Shown: piece after piece, positions 15,763 to 25,339 of the stretch
Numbering within the stretch: the first letter of the stretch is position 1
Layout of the letters: each line of letters starts with the position of its first letter
Source of the DNA: RUG12395 sp034178705
GTDB taxonomy: Bacteria; Bacillota; Clostridia; Oscillospirales; CAG-272
DNA length: 64,000 nucleotides
NCBI GenBank assembly: GCA_034178705.1
Contig: JAXFQY010000104.1
Location: forward strand, 1-64,000
Direction of reading: 5' to 3'
Translations under genes and position numbers: made by a program
The notes under the pieces: model-generated
Told to the model about the DNA's origin: nothing
Seen by the model: only the letters and a program-made list of their open reading frames with translations
Database searches by the model: none

Positions 15763-18597
15763 TTACCTCCTGCTTTTCTCCAGTGCAATTTTCAGATATT
15801 GCCCGGTATAGGTTCCGCTTGCGGCGATCTCCTCCGGCGTGCCGGCGGCAACGATTTGTCCCCCTCCTTCTCCGCCCTCCGGGCCGAGGTCGAGAATATA
15901 GTCGGCGCATTTGATGACATCCAGGTTGTGTTCGATGACAAGAACGGTATTTCCCGCATCGACAAGCCGTTGCAGAACGGCAAGAAGATGTTCCACATCT
16001 GCCGCGGCAAGGCCGGTGGTCGGCTCATCAAGGACATAGATTGTTTTACCGGTGCTGCGCTTGGCGAGCTCGTAGGCCAGCTTGACGCGTTGTGCTTCTC
16101 CTCCGGAGAAGGTTGTCGCACTTTGACCGAGACGGACATATCCGAGTCCGACATCGCAAAGCGTAGAAAGCTTGCGCGACACAGTCGGGATATCCGCAAA
16201 GAAGGAGAGTGCCTCCTCAATCGTCATTTCCAGAACATCACTGATATTCTTCCCTTTGAAGCGCACCTCAAGGGTGTCACGGTTATAGCGATGCCCGTGG
16301 CAGACATCGCATTTGACGTAGACATCCGGTAAAAAGTGCATTTCAATACACTTGACTCCGTCTCCCTGACAGGCTTCGCAACGTCCTCCGGCAACATTGA
16401 AACTGAAGCGCCCCTGCGTGTAGCCGCGCTGTTTCGCGTCCTTCGTTGCGGCGAAGAGCGCACGGATATCGTTAAAGACCCCGGTATAGGTTGCCGGGTT
16501 GGAACGCGGTGTCCGTCCGATCGGGCTCTGGTCGATACAGATTACCTTGTCAAGATACTCTGTTCCCTCAATCGAATCGTATTTTCCCGGTACGGTAAAG
16601 GCGCGATTGAGCTGCCGCGCAAGTGCACGGTAGAGAATCATGTTCACAAGCGACGATTTGCCCGACCCGGATACACCGGTGACACAGGTGAAGGTACCAA
16701 GCGGGATCGAAACATCAATGTTTTTCAGGTTGTTCTGCTTTGCTCCCCGGATGGTGAGAAACTGTCCGTTTCCCGAGCGGCGTACGGCCGGAAGGGCGAT
16801 CACCCGTCGGCCGGAGAGAAAGTTCGCCGTTACCGATTCCCGGCATTCCTGAAATTCCTTCGGGGGCGCGGCGGCAATCAGTTTCCCGCCGTGGACGCCC
16901 GCTCCGGGGCCGATATCGACGATAAAGTCTGCATTCATCATGGTTTCTTCATCATGTTCCACGACAAGGACGGTATTTCCGAGATCCCGGAGTTTCTTCA
17001 TGGTTGCGATCAGTTTGCCGTTGTCGCGCTGATGGAGACCGATGCTCGGCTCGTCGAGAACATACATTACGCCGGTCAGGGCACTGCCCATCTGCGTTGC
17101 CAGGCGGATACGCTGTGCTTCACCCCCCGAAAGGGTTCCCGCTTGGCGGGAAAGCGTCAGATAGGAAAGCCCCACATTTTGCAGAAATCCGAGACGGGAT
17201 CGGATTTCTTTCAGAATATCCCTTGCGATAATTCCTTTTTCCCCTTCCGGATTCAGTTCTCCGAAGAAGGAAACGAGACGTTCGACCGTAAGAGAGCAGA
17301 GCTCGCTGATGGAAATGCCGCCGACCGTTACCGCAAGCGCGGACGGATTGAGTCGCTTCCCGTGGCATTCGGGACACTCGCTTTGTTCAAGGAACTGGGA
17401 ATAGTTATCTCCCGGAAAGGTGGCAATGCGGCGTTCCACGGTGTTGACGATTCCCTCAAATTTGACAATCGAGCGGTTAGTTCGCTTGCCAAAGGTGCGA
17501 ACGACATCATACATCTCGTTTCCCGTTCCGTAAAAAAGGGCATGCAGTGCCTCTTCGGAAAAATCCGAAATCGGCATATCCAACGTAAAGCCGTGGCTTT
17601 TTCCGACAGCGGCGATGAGGGGACCGCTCCAGCTGTCCTCCCCTGTACTTTTGAAACCGTTGGCTACGATGGCCCCTTGCGCGATGGAAAGCGAGCGGTC
17701 GGGAATCAGTTTGTCCGGGGAAACATGGGAAAGCTCCCCGAGTCCGGAACAGCGCGGGCAGGCGCCGCAGGGATTGTTAAAGGAGAACATCCGCGGCTCC
17801 AGTTCCCCGAGGCTGATATTGTGTTTTTCACAGGCAAAATTCTGTGAGAACTCAAGAATCTCACCTTGTCCGCCGTCGCGCGGCAGAATCTCCGCCTTCA
17901 TGTATCCGTCCGCTGCATGCAGCGCCGTTTCGGCGGAATCGGAAAGACGGGAGCGCAAGTCAGGCTTCATGACAAGCCGGTCGACTACAATGTCGATATC
18001 ATGCTTTTTGTTTTTATCAAGATGGATTTCTTCGCTGAGATCGTAGATGCTTCCGTCGATTTTGACACGGACGAAACCGCTTTTTTTGGCATTGGCAAGC
18101 ACCTTTTCGTGCATTCCCTTCGCACCGCGTACAACCGGAGCGAGAATCAGAAAGCGCGTTCCCTCCGGAAGCTGCATGACACGGTCAACGATACTGTCGG
18201 TTGTCTGCATCGAAATCTCCTTTCCGCAGACCGGGCAGTGAGGGACGCCGATGCGTGCGTAAAGCAGACGCAGATAATCATAAATCTCCGTGACGGTTCC
18301 GACGGTGGAGCGGGGATTTTTGGAGGTTGTTTTCTGGTCGATTGCAACAGCTGGAGACAGCCCTTCGATGGAGTCGACATCCGGTTTGTCCAGTTGACCG
18401 AGGAACATGCGCGCGTAGGAAGAGAGGGATTCCACAAATCGGCGGTGCCCTTCGGCGTAAAGCGTGTCAAACGCAAGAGAAGATTTGCCGGAGCCGGACA
18501 GACCGGTAAAAACGGTCAGCTTGTCGCGCGGAATCTCCACATCGACGTTTTTCAGATTGTTTTCCCGCGCACCGCGGACGATGATTTTTCTTTCCAT
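15763..18597 (-). CDS. uvrA: Excinuclease ABC subunit A
   Basis: 944 residues, full length. Two ABC ATPase halves with Walker A GLSGSGKSSLAF (N-half) and GVSGSGKSSLVN (C-half), signature LSGGEAQRIRLA and FSGGEAQRVKLA. Zinc fingers are CPVCGKEI, CPRCSGLG and CEACQGDG...CDVCHGHRY. UvrA dimerises, scans DNA for bulky damage and loads UvrB. It lies directly downstream of uvrB (38 bp) in the usual Firmicutes order. Confidence 0.97.
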   Translation of the reverse strand: MERKIIVRGARENNLKNVDVEIPRDKLTVFTGLSGSGKSSLAFDTLYAEGHRRFVESLSSYARMFLGQLDKPDVDSIEGLSPAVAIDQKTTSKNPRSTVGTVTEIYDYLRLLYARIGVPHCPVCGKEISMQTTDSIVDRVMQLPEGTRFLILAPVVRGAKGMHEKVLANAKKSGFVRVKIDGSIYDLSEEIHLDKNKKHDIDIVVDRLVMKPDLRSRLSDSAETALHAADGYMKAEILPRDGGQGEILEFSQNFACEKHNISLGELEPRMFSFNNPCGACPRCSGLGELSHVSPDKLIPDRSLSIAQGAIVANGFKSTGEDSWSGPLIAAVGKSHGFTLDMPISDFSEEALHALFYGTGNEMYDVVRTFGKRTNRSIVKFEGIVNTVERRIATFPGDNYSQFLEQSECPECHGKRLNPSALAVTVGGISISELCSLTVERLVSFFGELNPEGEKGIIARDILKEIRSRLGFLQNVGLSYLTLSRQAGTLSGGEAQRIRLATQMGSALTGVMYVLDEPSIGLHQRDNGKLIATMKKLRDLGNTVLVVEHDEETMMNADFIVDIGPGAGVHGGKLIAAAPPKEFQECRESVTANFLSGRRVIALPAVRRSGNGQFLTIRGAKQNNLKNIDVSIPLGTFTCVTGVSGSGKSSLVNMILYRALARQLNRAFTVPGKYDSIEGTEYLDKVICIDQSPIGRTPRSNPATYTGVFNDIRALFAATKDAKQRGYTQGRFSFNVAGGRCEACQGDGVKCIEMHFLPDVYVKCDVCHGHRYNRDTLEVRFKGKNISDVLEMTIEEALSFFADIPTVSRKLSTLCDVGLGYVRLGQSATTFSGGEAQRVKLAYELAKRSTGKTIYVLDEPTTGLAAADVEHLLAVLQRLVDAGNTVLVIEHNLDVIKCADYILDLGPEGGEGGGQIVAAGTPEEIAASGTYTGQYLKIALEKSRR

Positions 18598-18635
18598 TTT
18601 TTTCTCTTTGCTTATCGGTTTTTTTGTCTGCAGTT

Positions 18636-20633
18636 TCAGCCGTTCTTTTCGTTTTCTTCGCGAAGCTCCCTGACCCGGTCGCGCAGATAGGCTGCCCGTT
18701 CAAACTCCAGATGGGAAGCGCAGCGACGCATTTCCGCGGTCAGCTCCTCAATCAGTCTGGCGCGTTCGGTTTTGGAAAGTTTCTTCTTTTTCACGGTCAC
18801 GGTGACTTTATCCGGTTCCGGCTTCGGCATTGCAGTGTCGATCAGGTCACGGACCGCCTTCCGGATTGTCTGGGGGGTGATGCCGTGTTCATCGTTGTAT
18901 TGCTGCTGAATTCTCCTGCGACGCTCCGTTTCTTCCACGGCGGCACGGATTGAGCGGGTCATCTCATCTGCATAAAGGATAACATGTCCTTCCGCATTTC
19001 GCGCGGCTCTGCCGATTGTCTGAATCAGCGAGGTTTCGCTCCGGAGCAGCCCCTCCTTGTCCGCGTCCAGCACGGCGACAAGCGCTACCTCCGGAATGTC
19101 CAGTCCTTCGCGCAGCAGATTGATGCCGACGAGAACATCAAATTTTCCAAGCCGGAGATCGCGGATGATCTCCGCCCGCTCCATGGTATCGATGCTGTGA
19201 TGGATATATTTTACCTTGATCTGGTTCTGATCGAGATAGTCGGACAGATCCTCTGCCATTTTCTTTGTCAGTGTGGTAACAAGCACCCGTTCTCCGTTTT
19301 TCACAGTTTTCTTGATTTCACCGATCAGATCGTCGACCTGTCCCTTGACAGGACGCACCTCGACCATCGGGTCAAGAAGTCCGGTTGGACGGATAATCTG
19401 CTCCGCTGTCTGTACGGAATGCGTTTTTTCGTATTCGGCCGGGGTCGCGGAAACGAAAATGACCTGATTCAGATGCTGTTCAAACTCCGTAAAGTTCAGA
19501 GGGCGGTTGTCATATGCAGAGGGAAGACGAAATCCGTATTCGACCAGATTTTTCTTGCGGGCAAGGTCGCCTCCGCTCATACCCCGCACCTGCGGAACTG
19601 TGACGTGTGACTCGTCAATGAACATCAGAAAATCCTTCGGAAAATAGTCCAGCAGGGTATACGGTGTGCTTCCGGGTGCTCTGCCGGAGAGAATGCGGGA
19701 ATAGTTTTCCACACCCGAGCAGAATCCGGTTTCCCGAAGCATTTCCAGGTCGTACCGTGTCCGTTCCCCGATCCGCTGCGCTTCCAGAAGCATGTTGTTT
19801 GCGCGGAAGAAGGCTTCCCGTTCTGTCAGCTCCGCTTCAATTTCGGCATATGCCTGTTCACGCCGCGCTTCCGACACGGCATAGTGGGTTGCCGGGAAAA
19901 TCCCGATATAGGAAAGCTCGCGCAGCGCTTCGCCGGTTACGGTGCTGACTTCCGTGATCCGATCTACGGTGTCCCCGAAAAATTCTATCCGGATTGCCTT
20001 TTCTGCTGTCCGGGCAGGAACAACTTCCACAACGTCTCCGCGTACCCGGAATTTATCGCGCTCCGGGGAGATATCATTGCGCTCATAGCCGATGGAAATC
20101 AGGCGGTCAATGCATTCCTCGCGTGACAGCGCTCCGTCCCTCCGGACGGGGAGCAGCATTGACTGGTATTCCCGGGGATCTCCGAGAGAATAGATGCAGG
20201 AAACCGAGGAAACGATCAGGACGTCCCGCCGCTCGAAAAGGGAAGAGGTTGCGCTGTGGCGGAGACGGTCGATTTCATCATTGATCATCGCATCCTTTTC
20301 AATATACATATCCTTCCCGGGAATATATGCCTCCGGCTGGTAGTAATCATAGTAGGATACAAAGTATTCCACCGCATTTTCCGGGAAGAACTCCCGGAAC
20401 TCGGAGCAGAGCTGCGCCGCAAGGGTTTTATTATGAGCCAGTACAAGGGTGGGACGGTTGACCTTTGCAATCACATTCGCCATTGTGAAGGTTTTTCCGG
20501 AACCGGTTACGCCGAGCAGCGTCTGCATTCTGTCACCGCGCAGGATTCCCTCCGTCAGTTTTTCGATTGCCTGCGGCTGGTCCCCCGTCGGTTTGTAGGA
20601 GGAATGAAGGATAAATTTGTCCGTGCCGCACAC
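18636..20633 (-). CDS. uvrB: Excinuclease ABC subunit B
   Basis: 665 residues. Helicase-like damage-verification subunit with Walker A GVTGSGKTF, the beta-hairpin region (FVSYYDYYQPEAYIP), IDESHV and the C-terminal UvrB/UvrC coil. The first residues are odd. The in-frame GTG at 20631-20633 overlaps the ribosome binding site AGGAGG, while homologues begin about where an ACG (20622-20624) would be the first codon, eight bases after that site, followed by DKFILHSSYKPTGD. The start is therefore uncertain by three codons. A TATAAT-like -10 is visible on the minus strand at 20667-20672. Confidence 0.96.
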   Translation of the reverse strand: MCGTDKFILHSSYKPTGDQPQAIEKLTEGILRGDRMQTLLGVTGSGKTFTMANVIAKVNRPTLVLAHNKTLAAQLCSEFREFFPENAVEYFVSYYDYYQPEAYIPGKDMYIEKDAMINDEIDRLRHSATSSLFERRDVLIVSSVSCIYSLGDPREYQSMLLPVRRDGALSREECIDRLISIGYERNDISPERDKFRVRGDVVEVVPARTAEKAIRIEFFGDTVDRITEVSTVTGEALRELSYIGIFPATHYAVSEARREQAYAEIEAELTEREAFFRANNMLLEAQRIGERTRYDLEMLRETGFCSGVENYSRILSGRAPGSTPYTLLDYFPKDFLMFIDESHVTVPQVRGMSGGDLARKKNLVEYGFRLPSAYDNRPLNFTEFEQHLNQVIFVSATPAEYEKTHSVQTAEQIIRPTGLLDPMVEVRPVKGQVDDLIGEIKKTVKNGERVLVTTLTKKMAEDLSDYLDQNQIKVKYIHHSIDTMERAEIIRDLRLGKFDVLVGINLLREGLDIPEVALVAVLDADKEGLLRSETSLIQTIGRAARNAEGHVILYADEMTRSIRAAVEETERRRRIQQQYNDEHGITPQTIRKAVRDLIDTAMPKPEPDKVTVTVKKKKLSKTERARLIEELTAEMRRCASHLEFERAAYLRDRVRELREENEKNG

Positions 20634-20986
20634 CTCCTTTTTGAATTCCTTCTGTTAGGATAACTGATTATAGCACAGTTCATTACAAAAGGAAAGTGAA
20701 AGATGAGAAGAATGCGGGAAAAACGCGCTTTTTTTGAAGAGCAACGGGACACCCGGTATTCCGTAAAAATCCGACCGGGGGAAAAGAAATGTTTTTGCCG
20801 TCGTTCTCAATACCGGCCTTTAGGAGGAAAAGAATCTGCCGGTTTGCCCGATTTTTTCGGGAATTCGGAAAAGCGTGCTGCCCTTTTTGTGTCGGATTTT
20901 CTCCTATTATCTACGGATTCTGCCACTTTCTTTTTTGTTCGCTCTGCGGTATGATAAATACGAAACAGAAGAACGGAGGAAAAACG
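20634..20986. other. Divergent intergenic region between uvrB and the GH127-like gene
   Basis: About 350 bp carrying the uvrB ribosome binding site and -10 on the minus strand. On the plus strand GGAGG lies at 20975-20979 before ATG 20987. An open frame on the plus strand runs in from 20789 but has no ribosome binding site, and its residues do not look like a natural N-terminus. Confidence 0.5.
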
Positions 20987-22831
20987 ATGAAACAATACCG
21001 GTTTTATACTGCCAGGGAAATCAGCCCGCAGGGATGGCTTCGGGAGCAGCTGAAAATACAGGCGCAGGGGCTTGCCGGGAATCTGGACAAAATGTGGCCG
21101 GATGTCCGTGACAGCGCATGGATCGGAGGGCCCCGTGAGGGATGGGAAAGAGTACCGTACTGGCTGGACGGATTTCTCCCGCTTGCCTATCTGCTCGGGG
21201 AGGAAGATCTGAAGGAGCGTGCACAGCGCTACATCGACGCCATTCTGGCGTCTCAGAAACCGGACGGCTGGCTTTGCCCCTGTGCCGACGACCAGCGCGG
21301 CGAATATGATATCTGGGCACTTTTCCTGATGAGCAAGGTGCTCACCGTTTATTATGACTGCACGGGGGATGAGCGTGTACCGGATGTACTTTATCGTGCA
21401 ATGAAAAACTGCTTTGACCTGATGAAGGCGGGAACGGTCAGACTGGTCAAGTGGGGGAAATTCCGCTGGTATGAGGCATTTCTCGCTCTGGAGCTGCTCT
21501 ATGACCGTTTCGGAGAAGCGTGGATCCGGGAACTTGCCGGAATGCTCCGGGACCAGGGGCAGGACTATCGCGAGTTGTATGACCGATGGGTCACGCCGCT
21601 GAATAAATGGACCTTTGAAACGCATATTGTCAACCTGATGATGACGCTGAAGTGCGAAGCGATTACCCATCGTCTTCTCGGAGAAGCGTATACAAACGAG
21701 GCGGAAAAAATGTACCGCTTCCTGAAAAAATACAACGGCACACCGACCGGGCTCTTTACAGGGGATGAGTGCTTAGCCGGGCTGAGTCCGACGCACGGAA
21801 CCGAGCTTTGCGCCGTCATGGAGTTTCTTTATTCCTGCGAACAGCTTTACGCCCGGACGGGGGATCCCGCTTGGATGGAGCGGCTGGAGCGTGCTGCCTT
21901 CAATGCTCTTCCCGCGACTGTTTCGGAGGACATGTGGACTCATCAGTATGTCCAGATGAGCAACCAGATCAACTGTGAACGCTTCCCCGGAAAGTCCTAT
22001 TTCCGCACGGTCGGCAAAGAGGCGCATATGTTCGGCTTGGAGCCGCACTTCGGCTGCTGTACCGCCAACATGGGACAGGGTTGGCCGAAGCTTGCCCTTT
22101 CCGCTTTTATGCAGGAGGAGGGCGGTATTGTGAGCTGTCTTGCCGTTCCCGCTTGCCTCAGAACAGAGCAGAAGGGCATCGGTATTCGGATCACTACCGA
22201 AACAAACTATCCCTTTGAAAACAGCTTTGCATATATTGTTGAAACAGATGCGCCGGTTTCCTTCCGTTTTTCCGTGCGCATTCCCTCCTTCGCCAAAAGC
22301 CTGAAGGTTGACGGCAGAGAGATCCGACGCCGCGGGATGCTGGTGTTTGACCGTGAATGGAAGGGAAGAACAGAGATCCGCATATCCTTTGAGACGGAAG
22401 CAAAGCTTTTCCGTACCTCCTACGGTCTTTACAGCGCGGAGATGGGATCCCTTGTTTTCGCTCTTCCGATTGCGTCGGAAGCAACCAAAGTTGAGTATGA
22501 GAGGGACGGTGTAAAGCGGGTGTTTCCGTACTGCGATTATCAGATCCGGGGAACCTCCGAATGGCGTTACGGCTTTGCAGACAGAACCCTGAAGCCGGAG
22601 TATCACAAGCTCGGGAAATCTCCGTTTTCCGCGGAGAATCCTCCGGTTACTTTAAAGGCAAATCTGATTCGCATCGACTGGAAGCCTGCAGACGGTTATG
22701 AACACGTTGCCGGAGATAATCCGCCCGCAGTTTCATCCAAGGGGGCGAAAGCCGAATCGCTTACCCTTCTTCCTTACGGCTGCGCCAGACTGCGTGTGAC
22801 CGAGATGCCTATTGTCCGCAGCTTCAAATAG
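20987..22831 (+). CDS. GH127-like beta-L-arabinofuranosidase (DUF1680 family)
   Basis: 614 residues, start fixed by GGAGG before ATG 20987. An (alpha/alpha)6 barrel is followed by beta-sandwich domains. The zinc site of GH127 is present with the right spacing: Glu273 and Cys275 in THGTELC, and Cys357-Cys358 in FGCCTANMGQG, matching Glu338/Cys340/Cys417/Cys418 of Bifidobacterium HypBA1. No signal peptide, so it works in the cytoplasm on imported oligosaccharides. It is a single-gene unit with its own terminator at 22870-22908. GH146 or a related specificity cannot be excluded. Confidence 0.88.
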   Translation: MKQYRFYTAREISPQGWLREQLKIQAQGLAGNLDKMWPDVRDSAWIGGPREGWERVPYWLDGFLPLAYLLGEEDLKERAQRYIDAILASQKPDGWLCPCADDQRGEYDIWALFLMSKVLTVYYDCTGDERVPDVLYRAMKNCFDLMKAGTVRLVKWGKFRWYEAFLALELLYDRFGEAWIRELAGMLRDQGQDYRELYDRWVTPLNKWTFETHIVNLMMTLKCEAITHRLLGEAYTNEAEKMYRFLKKYNGTPTGLFTGDECLAGLSPTHGTELCAVMEFLYSCEQLYARTGDPAWMERLERAAFNALPATVSEDMWTHQYVQMSNQINCERFPGKSYFRTVGKEAHMFGLEPHFGCCTANMGQGWPKLALSAFMQEEGGIVSCLAVPACLRTEQKGIGIRITTETNYPFENSFAYIVETDAPVSFRFSVRIPSFAKSLKVDGREIRRRGMLVFDREWKGRTEIRISFETEAKLFRTSYGLYSAEMGSLVFALPIASEATKVEYERDGVKRVFPYCDYQIRGTSEWRYGFADRTLKPEYHKLGKSPFSAENPPVTLKANLIRIDWKPADGYEHVAGDNPPAVSSKGAKAESLTLLPYGCARLRVTEMPIVRSFK

Positions 22832-22869
22832 AATTGTCGCATCCTGCTTCCCGACAGGCAGAGCAGTCA

Positions 22870-22908
22870 GCGATCCGGCGCGCAAAACAGCGCGCCGGAT
22901 CGCTTTTT
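22870..22908 (+). terminator. Terminator of the GH127-like gene
   Basis: Perfect 14-bp stem GCGATCCGGCGCGC with its complement (loop AAAACA) and five T. The T-run overlaps the stop codon of the convergent minus-strand gene. Confidence 0.93.
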
Positions 22909-23617
22909 ACTCTGTGTGAACGGCAGCGGACATGGTGTTGAAGGACAGATGGGCGGCCTCCGGTTTCGTATTACAGACCAGGGACCAGGCAGGAACCCTG
23001 CAGAGAATTCTGTCCGTTACCTTGACAAGACGCTCCGCCCGCTCGGCGGAAAGGTCACGGATTGTTTGCCTGAGAAACAGCGGAAGGGAAACGGAGGGGG
23101 GAATCCGTTCGATGGTATTGACGGCGCCGCAGGTCAGAAATGCGATCCCGGCAACAGGAACGGCACGGTCAGTGCTGAGATCCTCCTTTCCCGAAAAAGG
23201 GGTTCCGCAGCAGAAGGGAATATCGCCGATCAAACGCAGGGCAGGCTTGTCGTCGTTCAGGATCGCGGCATCGGAAAATTCACGGAGCCAGAGCGCGGCG
23301 TGTGTTGATTTTCCGACGCCGCTGTCGGCAGAAAAAAGATAAGCCCTTCCGCTCCGCTCCACTGCGCTCGCATGCAGAAGAACGCCGTCAAAATCGAGAA
23401 GACGGCGATAAAAGGCACTTCCTGCCAGCATATATTCACATTCCTCCCGGGTGAGCGCGGGGTTTGCCGTACAGCAGCGCCGAAGCATATCCTCCGGAAT
23501 GCGGATTGTAATATCCGGAACGGCGGAACCGACGGCCCGGTATTTTTCTGCGCGGTCCCGGAGAAGGCTAAAGGCGGGGGCCAGATCAACCGTCAGTCCG
23601 GCAAATCGGTAGTTCAT
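22907..23617 (-). CDS. HPr-kinase/PEPCK-like P-loop protein of unknown role
   Basis: About 236 residues from ATG 23617 (AAGGTGA upstream; a GTG at 23626 is an alternative). The Walker A SADSGVGKSTHAALW, the following LNDDKPALRL and the GTPFSGKEDLS segment match the HprK/PEPCK-type fold found in small proteins often encoded near peptide-modification or PqqD-like genes. None of those partners is adjacent, so it is an orphan here. It is too short and too divergent to be the HPr kinase of catabolite repression. It stands alone between two convergent or divergent neighbours. Confidence 0.65.
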   Translation of the reverse strand: MNYRFAGLTVDLAPAFSLLRDRAEKYRAVGSAVPDITIRIPEDMLRRCCTANPALTREECEYMLAGSAFYRRLLDFDGVLLHASAVERSGRAYLFSADSGVGKSTHAALWLREFSDAAILNDDKPALRLIGDIPFCCGTPFSGKEDLSTDRAVPVAGIAFLTCGAVNTIERIPPSVSLPLFLRQTIRDLSAERAERLVKVTDRILCRVPAWSLVCNTKPEAAHLSFNTMSAAVHTE

Positions 23618-23760
23618 GACTGTCACCTTTGTTTTTTCTTCCTTAAGTTATAAGATATTATAAATTGATTTTGCAGGTTTTGCAAGGGAAAGGGAAGAAT
23701 AAAAGATGAAATATTTTTCACAGTTCCGGAAAAAATCCTTCATGAATTACAAAAAAGCGA

Positions 23761-23789
23761 TTGACAGCCGCAAGAGGGGATGATAGAAT
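23761..23789 (+). promoter_or_regulatory. Promoter of the XRE-maf-ImmA operon
   Basis: TTGACA at 23761-23766, a 17-bp spacer and TAGAAT at 23784-23789, about 50 bp before the start codon. Confidence 0.85.
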
Positions 23790-23839
23790 AAAAACAACAG
23801 ATCAGAACCGCGATAGAGAATCGGGAACGGAGGATCATC

Positions 23840-24205
23840 ATGACTTTTGCAGAAAAACTTCGGATGCAGCGTAAGCGCCTCGGTTACACACAGAGCCAGC
23901 TTGCCGATGTGCTCGGTATTACAACAAGGACGCTGATCAATTATGAAATGGGGCGTTGTTGCCCGAAGCAGACGGAGGTCTACATGAAAATGGCGTCGGT
24001 TTTCGGCGTCAGAATGGAGGACCTGATTACCGATATGGACTGCAGCCCCGTTCAGGAGACTGAGCAGGATGCCGCAAAGGAGGTTCGCCGGCTTCTTGCA
24101 CGGATGAGTGGCTTGTTCGCCGGCGGTGAGCTCTGCGATGAGGATCGCGATAAGGTTATGTATGCCGTGACCGATATGTACTGGAAGGCAAAGGCGCGCA
24201 AATAA
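23840..24205 (+). CDS. XRE-family helix-turn-helix regulator
   Basis: 121 residues. The N-terminal Cro/C1 domain (residues ~5-60) has QLADVLGITTRTLINYEMG as helix-turn-helix. The C-terminal half is helical and has no recognised domain. First gene of a three-gene operon; its stop codon overlaps the maf start by one base. Together with the ImmA-like protease two genes on, it could form a repressor/protease pair as in ICE and phage switches, but there are no mobile-element genes here. Confidence 0.88.
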   Translation: MTFAEKLRMQRKRLGYTQSQLADVLGITTRTLINYEMGRCCPKQTEVYMKMASVFGVRMEDLITDMDCSPVQETEQDAAKEVRRLLARMSGLFAGGELCDEDRDKVMYAVTDMYWKAKARK

Positions 24206-24822
24206 TGGGAAAAACGCTTTATCTGGCGTCTTCCTCCCCGCGCAGACGCGAGATTCTTACCAGGCTCGGTTTTCCTTTCCGTTTGCTGCTTCCGGACGGG
24301 GAGGAGGATTGCGCTATCCGGGAGCCTGCGGCACTTGTGCGTACGCTGGGAGAGCGGAAGGCGCGCAGCGCCTTTGCCAAGCTGACCGAAGCAGAGCGGC
24401 GGGACGCACTGATTCTTGCCTGTGATACGGTGGTATCGGTTGGAGAGGAGATTCTGGGTAAGCCGAAGGATCGGAACGATGCGCGGCGGATGCTTCATCT
24501 TCTTTCGGGGAGAGAACATGAAGTATACAGCGGTATTGCCGTAATGACGGAGAAAAAGCTTGTTGCCCGGGAGGAATGCACGCGGGTCCGTTTTGCCAGG
24601 CTGACCGATCGGGAAATTGATGCGTATCTGGCTACCGGTGAACCCGACGATAAGGCGGGTGCCTATGCCGTGCAGGGGATCGGCGCTCTCTGGATTGAGG
24701 GGATCGAGGGCTGTTATTTCAACGTCATGGGGCTCCCTGTCCGGCGGGTTTATACCGTTCTCCGGGAAGAGTTCGGAGCGGATCCCTTTTCTCTGCAAAA
24801 AAGAAATGACAGCGCAGAATAA
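24205..24822 (+). CDS. maf: Maf-family nucleotide pyrophosphatase
   Basis: 205 residues, typical length. LASSSPRRREIL at the N-terminus, ERKA, the catalytic LACDTVVS segment, GKPKD and SGREHEVYSG are all present. Bacterial Maf proteins hydrolyse dTTP, UTP and modified pyrimidine triphosphates (house-cleaning) and affect septation. It lies between a regulator and a metalloprotease gene with overlaps on both sides (1 bp and 17 bp), so the three are translated from one message. Confidence 0.93.
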   Translation: MGKTLYLASSSPRRREILTRLGFPFRLLLPDGEEDCAIREPAALVRTLGERKARSAFAKLTEAERRDALILACDTVVSVGEEILGKPKDRNDARRMLHLLSGREHEVYSGIAVMTEKKLVAREECTRVRFARLTDREIDAYLATGEPDDKAGAYAVQGIGALWIEGIEGCYFNVMGLPVRRVYTVLREEFGADPFSLQKRNDSAE

Positions 24823-25339
24823 ACCGTTGGCGGCACGCACCGCCGCACACGCCGTATCCTGCTACGGTTCGCGCGACCCTTTTGAGATTGCGGAGCGGGA
24901 GGGCGTTACCGTATGCTCGTATGATCTTGGCTCACTGAACGGAATGTATACCGTTTTATGCGGCGTTCCCTTTATTGCGCTTTCGGAATCACTGGATCGG
25001 TACGGCGCGCGGCTGGTCTGTGCGCATGAACTGGGACATCATATGCTTCACCGGGCACTCGCCGAGACCACGGCGTTGCACGACAGCGGAATTTTTTCCG
25101 GCGGAGGCAGACTGGAAAATGAGGCAAACGAATTTGCCGCCGAACTTCTGATCTCCGACCGTAAGCTGCTTTGTGCGGTGCGGGATTTCGGATCCCTGTC
25201 TGCTGTTGCGGCAGAGTTGGGAGAGTGTGAGGAGCTTGTCGCCGTAAAAAGCGAGCTTCTTCGTTCTGCGGGCAGCTCCCTGCGGCAGATGGATGTTCAG
25301 GTGGATTTTCTCAAAAAAAATTTTTCAAAAAATGATTGA
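24806..25339 (+). CDS. ImmA/IrrE-family metallopeptidase
   Basis: About 177 residues from ATG 24806, overlapping the end of maf by 17 bp. The zinc motif HELGH lies in CAHELGHHMLH and the third ligand in the ENEANEFAAELLI helix. ImmA/IrrE proteases cleave XRE-type repressors in response to stress. The XRE protein encoded two genes upstream is the obvious candidate partner. The N-terminus (YGSRDPFEIAEREGVTV) is the usual recognition region of the family. Confidence 0.88.
   Translation: MTAQNKPLAARTAAHAVSCYGSRDPFEIAEREGVTVCSYDLGSLNGMYTVLCGVPFIALSESLDRYGARLVCAHELGHHMLHRALAETTALHDSGIFSGGGRLENEANEFAAELLISDRKLLCAVRDFGSLSAVAAELGECEELVAVKSELLRSAGSSLRQMDVQVDFLKKNFSKND

Noticed and set aside
16336..17847. 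Long open frame on the plus strand over uvrA (503 codons)
   Set aside because: Antisense shadow of uvrA, which has all expected motifs.
23840..25339. Prophage or ICE suggested by the XRE and ImmA genes
   Set aside because: No integrase, structural or transfer genes are near; neighbours are housekeeping.
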